Shown one piece after another: positions 43,816-54,359 of a stretch of 64,000 bases of DNA. Made by a program: the position numbers and the translations under genes. Below the pieces are notes generated by a model that saw only the letters and a list, made by a program, of their open reading frames with translations, ran no database searches and had not been told where the DNA came from. The DNA is from Drosophila pseudoobscura. Lineage: Eukaryota > Arthropoda > Insecta > Diptera > Drosophilidae. The stretch lies in contig NC_046683.1 in NCBI RefSeq assembly GCF_009870125.1, positions 39,199,869 to 39,263,868 of the forward strand. Reading direction: 5' to 3'. Numbering within the stretch: position 1 is the first letter of the stretch; the number at the start of each line of letters is the position of its first letter.

Positions 43816-45365
43816 GGTTTAGGCATAATTAAACGTGGAACTGTAATTAAACAGTTTCAAGCTTCAATATACTACTTTTAAGCGTTTTAGAAATGAAGTT
43901 TCCATTTTTCGAATTCCATAATTAATCCTTTGCAGATTTATTCATGTTATTGGTATAGCTATGTAATGACGAATATGAACACTTCAACGCAAGCCTTAAA
44001 CAAGTATCGATGATTAAAATCGATAGCTATGATGGCAGCAGGACCTGCGTCTGCTGCCTGATTGATCAGCGAACTCGTTAGGAGCGTTGTCGTCGAGTGA
44101 GCTCGTCGAAATGCAATTGCAATGATGGGACATGAAAATGTTCCATTTTCCACTCCTCCTCCACTCGCATCATCCGGAATATACGTATGCGGAAACGGCG
44201 GGAGAAATATTTATATTCGTGCTCATATCCCTGTTCGCATAATCTGATGTAATCCAGGGGGAACGCAGGGTGGCGGGGACCGCCCCCGCATCCACAGCTA
44301 CCCGAGTTCGTGTAAGAGTATCCCCGGCCATCCAGTCAGTCGAGTGTAAAATTAAAAAATGTCAGCAGGAAATTCCTTTGGCGGATGCTTCAATGTTGCG
44401 CATTTTGTGTGACACACAATTCCCCGATACTTCTACCATTCTCTAGCTACCCCCAAGGCCCTTCCCTTTAGGGAGTCCTTTCTCTGGTCCTCGCTGGACA
44501 CAGGACACAGAACAAAAAAGTTTTGTGGCAATTAGCAGGCGGCTCTACTTTGGCAGGTCGCCAACAAAAGGAAACTCTTCAAATGTTCACTCCAATTTAC
44601 GCATGAAGTGAGTCATTCTTCCCGTTCTGCCACCCCTCATCCAACAATGCGAAATCTCTGCCCGGATGTGGCTCGCTGCTCAGGTAAACCGTAAAACCTC
44701 CAACCGTAAGCCGACGGAAATCTCGACTATTTGTCAGATTTTTTTATGCATAGATATAGATATTCTGCTCTGTGCTCTCTCCTCGGCGAGCGTGACGAAG
44801 TGAAGTACAGAAAGCACACACTAATGTCAAAATTCAATTCGAATTGCTGGACTTTTGTTTTCGGAAATTATGTAAATCGAGTCAAAAGTAAAACCCAAGC
44901 ACTGGATTCCTATCCCAGCCAGAACCTGACCCCAAAATGTGACTCTAGCGGCGGTGCGGAGGTGGGTGGCATTCATATCACATTACGTAACAGGCCGCAG
45001 ACTTGGGTTCGAATAACACGCAAAAAGTCAGACCCTGCACATGGGGTGGTGCACAATGGGGGTTGGAAATACATGTACATATCCAGAGTTTATTTGTCTA
45101 CACAAAAGATGCGTTCGGCAGATAGTGGCAGGGGGGGGGGGGCTCCCCCTCTTTGTTTTCCTTTTAATTTTCAGAAGATTTTCAAATGCAAATCATGTCC
45201 CTTCTTGCCCAATATAAACCGAATTCTATACTAAAGGCGCTCTAAAGGGAACTTCAACTGGGTTTAATATGGAAAATCGGCCTTTAACGAATGTTGTATT
45301 GACTGATTTATTTCATAGGAAAACAAAAAATTAAAACTAAGATCGTATATAATCCTTTTACGATA
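43816..45365. other. Gene-free stretch
   Basis: No supported gene. A 167-codon frame at 44731-45234 starts at TTG, runs through a poly-G run (45131-45142) and is not protein-like, so it is discounted. Confidence 0.4.
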
Positions 45366-46010
45366 TATGGTATGTATGGGCATTTATATTCTGGTGTTAC
45401 GTTCCTTTCGTACGACAAAATGTCAAGCAAAACATATTTGAATAGTAATTAGATACCCTTATAAAAAAAAAAATTCAACAGTCAGAACGTACGGTTTTAA
45501 AGACTTAGGCCAAAATATGTCCTGAAGTTACGTTACCAAAAACAAAAGTGGTTTTTAGCTTTTATTACAAAATGGCAAAACTCTGCGAAATTTTGTGCAA
45601 TTGGGTGTTCATTTTCCAAGATATAAATGTAGAACGCAAAATTATAGAGAATGACCATATCTACCATATTGACGAATCTAGATCAGATCTGATTATTATT
45701 ATAGCCAGAATGAATGAATCAATTTTCAGTGGCTACGCAACGACTCCCTCGCGCTAACTCTTACTCTCAACGTACAGTGTGCGCCCTCTGGCGGAGGGGA
45801 GCCATACTCAACGAGTGTGGGTTTAAATGCAGAGTCACGGCCGTAGGTACTACCTCTAATAGTCTGTTTGATCTAGGCGCTCATTGAGACGAACACACGG
45901 ACAGACAGACAAGGTCGGAAACGCATCCGTCTGGGTGTTACACACATCCAATTCCACCACACATCTCATATACCCCTATACGCTTTGAGTATCGGGTATA
46001 AAAATACCAA
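45366..46010. repeat. Rearranged DINE-1/SGM-like repeat
   Basis: 45366-45430 (GGGCATTTATATTCTGGTGT then TACGACAAAATGT) matches 62785-62840. 45540-45860 carries the middle and 3' part in plus orientation (AGATCAGATCTGATTATTAT, GTGGCTACGCAACG, GCCCTCTGGCGGAGGGGAGC, GAGTCACGGCCG). 45890-46005 then carries the opening block in minus orientation (ACGGACAGACAGACAAGG, GGTGTTACACACATCC, GAGTATCGGGTATAAA). The opposite orientation of the two halves shows an inversion or a nested pair of copies. Confidence 0.65.
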
Positions 46011-47574
46011 GAAAATAGCGAAAAGTGAACTTTCGCCGTTTTCATAGGTAAGCAGCTAAGTTAATGTTAATGAAATTATATGCCAATTGGTTGAACTAGT
46101 TAGCTTTCAGTAAATCTAGAAATTAATATCGGGACAATAGTATATGGAAATCTGGAAATTCTTGAAATCTGGATTATTTAATCAAAAACGTAGCTCTTTG
46201 GCGAACCCAATCCAAGTGTTATACAGCTCCTCTCTTTACAGTGGTTTCAGCTAGATCTAACCCTTTAATAATCCAAATTCATGGCGTTCTGTCAGTCAAT
46301 CTGTTGTAACCACTATAAATCATCAGATTAAAATGAAACTCAATCACTTATGCAGAATGGAAGAGTTATTCTAGTATAAGAGAATCCGCAACATATCCAC
46401 TCTTACTCCGTTTCTGCACCATCATAATTTTCAATTTCATTACGAACCCCAAAAGAAATATTAATATCGATTGTGGCGCGAGTGAACCCACATAAACATA
46501 AGGCTTAAAATGTTACTTCCACAGAAGCAAAAGACATAACAATAAAAATTTTACGCCCAGCCTGGGCTACCCCTTTTTGTGTGTTTGTGTGCGGTTTTGC
46601 AACCCCTTTCGAGCTTCTTCCGGGGGTGCTCTGCTCTTGTCATTTTAGACACAATTTAAGTAAGCGTAAAACTGCAAATTGCTCTTGGACAGAAGACAGT
46701 TGAGTGGGAGCTAGAGATGGAGCCGTGGATGGGGATGTAGCACAATAAATTCAACTAGCACGCGCTGCCTGGTCGAGTCCTCCGGTTAATGCACTCCTCG
46801 GCTGCGGATGCGGCTACGGATACGGATACGAACGGCGACGACATTGCCTCATTGTCACGCTTTGCCAGACTCTGCATAATAAGATGACAATAAGGCCGCT
46901 GTGACCCATCTCCCCTCGAGCAGGACCAAAAGCCACTCACCAACAAAACCCACCCGAAAAAAACCGTAGACTTGAACTTTCAGCCTGAAAGTGGGTTGAT
47001 AGAAGCCGGAGGGGCAGCATTGATGCCTCTGCTGGCGCATCAACTGCCTTAGCCGAAAGTCCATTTATCATAATTTAAAATAAATTTAACTAAGCTTCGC
47101 CCTCTCCGCCGGCAGCCTGACATATTAAAGCTACAACTCACGGACTCTACTACAGGCTCCACTCGTCTCGTTTCGTCTGGAGTCGACTTGTCTAGTCTGG
47201 TAATCGTATTAGTTGCACATTTTATAGCCCTTATAGGGCGGCATTCTCCATTGCTCCATTGAATTTTGTTCCCAAACCGATTGAAATCCGTGCTTAACAT
47301 GCTGTAATTGCAGCCGACGAATGTCTGTCCGGCCTCGCTGATTTGAGCTGTCTGCCACAAAGAATTTACATGCAATCGTCAGGCAGAATATTTCCAAAGT
47401 CAATGAAATTGTAGTCGAAGACAATCCAGATTCAGATGAAAAAAGAAATATGCAAGTGTGACTACTACATATCGCCATCGGATGATGGACAAGTTCACAG
47501 AATGAAGGCCTGCTCTGTTATTCTGTGAGGACTCGAAGAGTTCCAAGCATCCCTCGCTCGTTCTTTAGCTAAAG
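46011..47574. other. Gene-free stretch
   Basis: AT-rich at 46011-46560, ordinary afterwards. A minus-strand TATA-like GGGCTATAAAATG near 47223 is followed only by a 24-codon frame. Nothing supported as a gene. Confidence 0.35.
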
Positions 47575-47599
47575 CGGAAGCAAGCTGGTCTGCCATCTT

Positions 47600-47830
47600 C
47601 TTTTCTGCGAATATGGCGGTGCTTCCGGCTTCCTTTGATATGCCAAAATCGCGAACAGGGCGAGCATTTAGTTTTTTGCATGTTTGGACATGTTGCGTCG
47701 CCCGCTGGCTATGCCTGTACGTGACATTTGGTGGAAATGGAAGAATAGCAGCAGTGGGACAGACAAGCAGCAGTGCAATATGAAGAAAAATCCAAAGATT
47801 AAGACTCTCCTTTGAGTTGTTTGATGTCTG
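47600..47830. repeat. Direct duplication, copy A
   Basis: Shares with 49469-49735, in the same order, GCTTCCGGCTTCCTT, TGCCAAAAT, CATTTAGT, TGTTTGxACATG, GTTGCGTCGCCCGCTGGCT, CTGTACGTGACATTTGG, GGAAATGG and CTCxxCTTTGAxTTGTTTG. The best core, about 70 bp at 47670-47740, is over 85% identical by eye. In both copies one plus frame encodes TCCVARWL followed by LYVTFGGNGR. Confidence 0.75.
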
Positions 47831-48118
47831 CTTTATGTGCTTTATGTTATAGATTTCATATATTTTAAACGATTACTAAGGATAACTTAATGTATTTTTC
47901 TTAAAAAAAAAAACTTTTTTAAACGTACATATGAAATTTTAAATTCAGCTCTATTCCCTTCTGGGTTCAATACGAATTCTTGAAAAGTATAAATAATACA
48001 ACAGCTATGAAGAATATGTTTATCGATGGTATAATGGTATTGGATCTGTTGGTCTTTTTTTTTGCTTCTTTATAACTTACGATTTCCCACGAACATATGT
48101 ATATGGGTTTCATGCAGT

Positions 48119-48540
48119 TCAACACTGGTCCCAGACTGCGAGCACGGCAATCAGCTCGGTGCTGGATTCGCTTGCTGCTAGGACCGTGTATGGATTTACC
48201 TTCGAAGCGACTCTTGGTGTCATATCGATGTCCAAGTCTACTATTTGCTCGAGACTGTCGCTATACATATGGATTAGTCAGGAGGGCCTCTGCTATTGAC
48301 TGGCAAAACTAACCTGAGGGCCTCTGATTCCATTAGTGGATTCAAATTGATATCCGGAATTGCTGGAATATTCTCTTGTATATATTCGAAGTGCCGGTCT
48401 AATGATGCACCATCTATACACTCCGTCTTCGATTTCTTATTTTTCCAATTATTTTTCCAGCCAGGATATGGCGGAGCAGCGACTGGATAATTAGTTGAAT
48501 TAATCAAACTAGGGATGCTGGTTTTTTTTAACCGCCACAA
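48119..48540 (-). CDS. Possible two-exon gene, 5' end missing
   Basis: Minus-strand exon 48540-48314 joins exon 48260-48119 across a 53 bp intron with donor CAG|GTTAGT, branch site CTAAT and acceptor TGTATAG. The frame stays open across the junction and continues to TGA, giving about 122 codons. The product is polar, with TNYPVAAPPYPGWKNNWKNK, an acidic segment around QENIPAIPDINLNPLME and SLEQIVDLDIDMTPRVASK after the junction. There is no in-frame ATG before a stop at the 5' end, so an upstream exon is missing, or this is a pseudogene. It sits between the two copies of the duplication. I do not recognise it. Confidence 0.4.
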
Positions 48541-49468
48541 AAAATTCCACGCAGGTTCTACTCTACGAATTCTACGTCATGCCGTATAGCAATGATTCTT
48601 AATAATAATAAAGCCAGCTACTAATAACTGACACAAAACTTAATACAACCTAATTTGAATTAATTTTGATTTAGTTTACACCCCTCCACCCTGAGCACAA
48701 CCTGAGGGAGCTGTGGGGAATTTTCGACAGATGTGAAACATCGACTCACACAGGCACCATCCACCATCCCCATTCCATAAAATAGGAGCTGATGAGCACG
48801 AAATCGCAAAGATAAGGATTCAACAAGCTTAAATTATTAAATTGTCTTTTTTTGTATTGGCTATAATAAGACAAATCCTCAAATCCGCAGTACTATCATT
48901 CCAAAGCTTATTGCGAGATTTTCCATCTGAGCAATCCACTTCAAGATGCGTGTACTTTTTGTTTATTTACTGGCTGCACAATACTAATCATAATAAAAAG
49001 AAAATACATATGTACATATGTATGTATATATATTTTGTATTGCTTGTGGTTTATTTAAGTATTTATTTAGTCTTGAAGGATTTGAAATTTGAAATACGAC
49101 TGGTCTAGTCATTGTTTTCTAGGGTTGCATTTTTAAACCATCGGCTAAATATCGCCTAGTAAAGTACGGACTAGGAGCATCCCAGTTGAATAGTGGAATA
49201 ACTTAGAAATTTTTGGAACGACAAAACCTTACGGACCATCCCAGAAATGGATGGTGGAAGGCGGATGGTGGCCAGTGTGAATGGGGTATTAGGGAAGAGG
49301 AAGGGAAGTTGATTGAAAACTCCAATTCTGAGGAGGCGCAACACAAGATGATGGTCACCGTGCAGGAACTGCCAGGGATTGATGGCCACTCATATCATTC
49401 TCTGAGGTGTCCATAAGGAGTCTCTAACTTCTCGTGGAACCAAAGATGTTGGAAAAGTGGAGCGAAAC

Positions 49469-49735
49469 TGCTTCTTTTGTACAAATATAGCGACGCTTCC
49501 GGCTTCCTTCCTGTGCCAAAATGGTGGACATGGGAGGCGGCCGTCAAAGGTAAACCATTTAGTGAGCTGTATGTTTGTACATGTTGCGTCGCCCGCTGGC
49601 TCTGGCTGTACGTGACATTTGGCGGAAATGGTAGAGCATCAACAGTAGGAGTGCCACCAGGCACCAGGCGCGGTAGCTGCTCCCTGCTGAGGATAATTCA
49701 AGGATGGAAACTCCCCTTTGACTTGTTTGCTACTA
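49469..49735. repeat. Direct duplication, copy B
   Basis: Counterpart of 47600-47830, same strand, about 1.9 kb away, with a ~35 bp extra segment inside (near 49527-49553 and 49655-49690). Between the copies lie the possible gene at 48119-48540 and AT-rich DNA. Confidence 0.75.
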
Positions 49736-52700
49736 TCAGTGCTTTGAGTTTACGATTTCTTATGTCTTCTAATGATTTTCAGGGATTTATACTCCATTTT
49801 CGATACAAAAAATAAAAATAAAGACAAAAAAGATCCTATACGCGTGATTTCATCCAAGATCGAAACTTTCTAAAGGTGTAGGTATAAGGATACCCCAAGA
49901 TACCAAGAAATAAAAGGCTCGAAAAAGGCAAAGAAAGAAAGCTCTTGGAACGAATGGGATAAGAGGAGAACGGCGAAGAAAGGATAAATTGACAAAGAAA
50001 ATGAACGGAAGGGAGCAGAAAAGAATGGAGCATAGCTATCGCCTGTCGGTGGGGAGGCGACTCGACGACAATTCCTCCACTTCTCTATCTCCACCTCCCT
50101 TTCCCAGAGGGAACTGTCATTAATCTTCCACAGAGAGCTCTGCAAAAGCGGCGAAAGGAGTGAGAGCCAACAGAGTAAAAAATACCGAAAGGAAAACAAA
50201 CCCGGAAGCGGAACAACAACCGGTTGCCCGCGGTGTATAAGCGGGTAGCGGGTAGTGGAGCTGCAGAAAAGAACGAAATAAATTTAAATCTTCTTTACAA
50301 GCAAAATCTAATAAAAATCCATTTCATTTGATGATAGAAGCAGCAGCGGCGGCGGCAGCAGTAGAACCAGCAGCAGCTGATGCGCCCGGAAAATGGATTA
50401 CAGCAATTTGCTTTGTTGCACAAACAGCCGCTCTGCCCCCGGCCCCGGCCTGGCCCCGGCCACCCTTTCTTTTCGGTCCTTTTGCATTTGCTCCGACGGA
50501 TATATATAAATGCTGACACCAAAAGTCTGCACTTAGCTGCGATTCTCCTTGTTCTTCCATTCCCTCCAAAAACAGACTCTTTGTCGAGGACCATCAGAGA
50601 ACCAAGGAAGCACAGTTTGCATAGAGATCCTTCACTGGCAGATCTGGTCACTATCTAATTTTTGTGGGAAACATGTGGAACAATAGCCATGCTTCACAAA
50701 ATAGAGGCACAAACGGTCGAAACGGGTATTTCAAAGTCGCATTATGCGATAATATCCGTCCCACCCAGTGCTGGATCCTTAGAGTGAGCCAAACGATGCG
50801 TGATAACGCGAGGATAACAAACTATCGATAGGAGCTAGCGGGAGTCGCTGTATTTACATAATCAACAAATAATTATGCCACAGATGCAGCAACAGCAGCC
50901 ACCGAAAGCATATCCCAACATTCGTACTCGTATATGGTGGCTGGTTGGTGGGTGGCATGTGAAAAGTTTCTTGCTACACCCACCCACACCCACACCCAAC
51001 ACGCATACGCACACATGTGCTACCCGCAAAGATGGTCCCCCTAATGGACAATTGACCCTCATCAGGAGCGGCAGCATGCGGTTACATCCTCAGATGTGGA
51101 TGTGTTGCCTGAACCCCAGTCCCAGCCCACAAATGATGCCATTGTACATGACAATATGTGGCTGACCTCGTCGTCAGGCCCCAAGTCCCCCCGCCTTGGA
51201 ACCAAACCCCAGCCGCAGGAACAGCTCCCCAAGCTCACAGGCAGACCCCTCTCAAAGGTTTGGCTTTTAAAGTGATTGCCGGGTGGCGCATAGAGTAGGA
51301 CTGGGGAGTCATGGACTGGACAGGGTGATGTTGTGACGCACTGGACAAAAAGTGCAGGCGGTGCTCAAGTGAAAAGGCAGCCATAAACATGCAAACTCAA
51401 TTAAAACGATTTCTCATTAAGAGCATTCAACGTCGCCGCCGTCTCACTCATCGATACACTCGACCAGCCCGTCCAGTCCATCCACCCTTGTCCATGGCTA
51501 TAGCTATGCCGTCATCTCTGCATCCTCTCCCCTTCCTCTTCCCCTTCCCCTCTCACTCTGTGTCTCCCCAGACTAAAGCCCCAACCGATGTCAGATTTCA
51601 TTAATTATCGTTTGTAGTAGTCCACACCATGCCACTGTCTCTGTCCTGGCATCAAGAGGTGATACGAGGTGAAAACTGGCACTGGAACGGTGACTGGAAC
51701 GGAACCCACAAACTGGGTTTCGCCCCTCCCTCCTGCGAATGCAAATGAAACGGATAATTGACTTGACAGATCGGTTGGGTCTCTGCACAACTATAGATAA
51801 CACTCGGAAGCAACCAGGCTTCATCTGAGCTGTCAAGTGGTAAGCCATCGGAGAACAAGGGGATCCATTCATCAGAGAAGCTGGAATTCTGGTGCACTAA
51901 TCTGAGGGAATAATGAGCGACGTAGAGACTCGCAAGGTAAACTTTAGAGTACGGCATTAGTCCCAAATATAACAGGAATACAAAAAATAAACCACTCAAT
52001 GGCTTAAGGACACAAAAGAATGCTCTTTCGCAAAGTAAAATGTGAAAGTTTTCGAGCTGAGGATGGTACAGTGAAGCCACCAATATAGGCATGCCACTTA
52101 GCCGTACGTGACTGTGGATCGTGTGGAGGCACCGGAATTGCTGAGACTCGTATAATTTGCACGGAGACATTCTGCGGCGGAGATGACTTGTGTCGGGGGC
52201 CTTTCTTTTACGGCCACATGTTGCTGCACGTTGCATCAGTTTTATGTGCGGTTCCCTCCGCCCAAACCCTCAAACCCCCGCACCGCATCATCCCCCATTT
52301 TCTCGTCTGACACGAGCTTTTATAGTTGATTAAGGCATATCAAATGTCAAATGTCACTAAAGTCAACGGCAATGTCTGTTGTAAAAACTAAACAAAATTC
52401 GTTTGCTGAAGGAGCGGGTGGTTTATGGTGCGGTCGAGTGGTGATGCGGTGGTGCAGGGGCTTTTCAGGTATCGCTTTCCCCCCAGACTACGACCCGCTG
52501 TTTCGGCAATAAAAGAAAAACAAATGGAAAAATGAGGAAACGAAGGAATACATGCGGCATGTGGCTTATGTGGCAGCGGATATCGCTTTGTTAGAAAAAC
52601 ACACTCCCGACCATCCCCTAGAGGGGGGTTCTTATTCCAGCCCATACACTCATACAGCCCCCCCCCCGTCTATCGTTCTGTCTGTCTGTCTCAATTGCCA

Positions 52701-53100
52701 ATAACACCGCTGTGATGGCAGCCTCGAAGCAGCAAAGCGAGGAAGGAGACAGGAGGAACTCCTCCGACCAATTCCTTTATCCCCCCTCCCTTTCAAGCCA
52801 GGAAACGGAAATTGAAGCATAAGATTGTTCTGCCAAGTTCTGTTGCAATCCCCTACCCCATCCCCCACCCCCTTTCCGCACACGCAAGCACCCGCTGGCA
52901 TGCCAGCGGAAACGCGAAAATATTGTCGATTATCTATTGAGATCTCAGCCAAGCCGTAGAATGAAGTAGAAAGTAAATGATGAGACAGAAATTGAACCGA
53001 TTAATGCATAATCAGAGATAATCGGACTACGTACTCGATTGTAGTTCGAAGAGACTCCTGTACACTTCATAGGACATTGATTCATTTGATTTTTTTCTAC
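49736..53100. other. Gene-free stretch
   Basis: No gene supported. Contains AGCAGC/GGCGGC repeats at 50338-50375, CCCGGCC repeats at 50437-50462 and ACCCAC repeats at 50980-51000. A 194-codon minus frame at 51652-52236 is discussed under rejected items. Confidence 0.35.
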
Positions 53101-53400
53101 ATTTCTACATTTCTGTTTTACCAAAAAATATTTTCCAGCTCTATTTCACTGTCATCTCTTCCCCTCATACTCATTCCAATATCACATATCACCTTATTAT
53201 ATAAATGCCAATAGTATTTTGTCCGACCACAATATCATTCTAAATCCATTAAAACACTAAACACATTAAACAGTCATTCTTGTACCTATATTTAGCCTTA
53301 TATTATTTTTTAGTCACCGATCCAATCACCTTCTTTTTCCCAGTCGCACTTGCACTCCATTCCAATACCATTCAGTAAACACTACTCAAATCCAATCTAC
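53101..53400. repeat. Strand-asymmetric, G-poor tract
   Basis: Counting directly, only 16 of these 300 plus-strand bases are G, while C is several-fold more common. Short CATTCCAAT and ATCACCT-like words recur. It may be a worn simple repeat; no gene is present. Confidence 0.7.
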
Positions 53401-53998
53401 CAATATTCCAGTGCATATGGCTTATTTCCGCTGCAATCCTATCCAGTTTTCTTTCATTCCCCACCTCATTCTCCATACCTGTCAGTTGAACCTCCAATTA
53501 AATTGTTGAGACGCCGCTAAGCTTCAATTAGCCCGACCCACAGATGACAGACGCTGAAAATAATTTCGAAAAATATCCAAGTAATGCAGGAGCGAACAAG
53601 AAAAAGAGGGAAGAACGGACAGAGATAGAGAAATCGAGAGGAAAAGAGAGAGAGAGTTGGAAATTTTAATTATATTTGCAATTGCAATGCCATAAATTCG
53701 GGAACCAACATGCCCGCCCACCGCAGCGAGCGTGGCGACACCGAAATATGTGGCAAGTTATTTTAATATGCCAAGAAAAAGTGTCGCAACTTCCTTCCCT
53801 TCTCGCTGGCTGTCTTTGGGCTGTGGCTGTGGGGAAAGCTGGCATGGGATTGAGGCTAAAGAAAACCTTAAATTAAATTGCAATTTGTGGCTTAATTTAT
53901 TTTTATCGCACAGACACCGGCAAGGCACAGGCACAGGAACAGGAACAGGAAGACTTAGAGGCTCAGCTCAGCCCAGAGAGGGAGGGAGAAGTATCTAC

Positions 53999-54007
53999 TA
54001 TATAAAG
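53999..54007 (+). promoter_or_regulatory. Isolated TATA box
   Basis: TATATAAAG followed by GCCCGCAGCAGG. No coding frame of note follows: the first ATG (54091) is immediately followed by TAG. It may drive a non-coding transcript or be fortuitous. Confidence 0.25.
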
Positions 54008-54127
54008 CCCGCAGCAGGTACAGTGCACCCTCTATTAAATAGAACACGATCTAATTCACATCCAAGAACTATTCTTGATACAAGCAGGCAATGTAGTCAA
54101 AGTGAATTTTCTCTGCCCATTCAACGT

Positions 54128-54350
54128 GTTTAACGTACTCGCCCACGATACTCGCTCAAGGTCCCATTCAGTCAGTGCCAGTTAGACAACTCCCTTGAGA
54201 AAAGTTATCTAATGTAGTTTCTTTAGTGTTTATAGTCTCCTCTATCCATTTGGCGGGTAGAACCTATAGCCTTTTCTCGTCCTATCAAACGAGTTGAATG
54301 TACTCGCTCATGGTAATTGCTCAAGATACTCGCTCATAGTACTCTTTTAA
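54128..54350. repeat. Dispersed TACTCGCTCA motif
   Basis: TACTCGCxCA occurs at about 54136, 54149, 54301 and 54332 with related words (ATTGCTCAAGA, GTACTCTTT, GTACCCGTT) between, suggesting a decayed decamer array. Confidence 0.45.
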
Positions 54351-54359
54351 CGTACCCGT

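Noticed and set aside
44731-45234. 167-codon plus-strand ORF
   Set aside because: Starts at TTG, crosses a poly-G run and has no protein-like or domain features.
47215-47223. Minus-strand TATA box (GGGCTATAAAATG)
   Set aside because: No initiator at the right distance and only a 24-codon frame follows.
51652-52236. 194-codon minus-strand ORF starting with ATG and holding a hydrophobic segment
   Set aside because: Codon use is mixed, the sequence matches no family I know, and one frame of this length is near what chance allows in 128 kb of both strands. No TATA, splice or poly(A) support.
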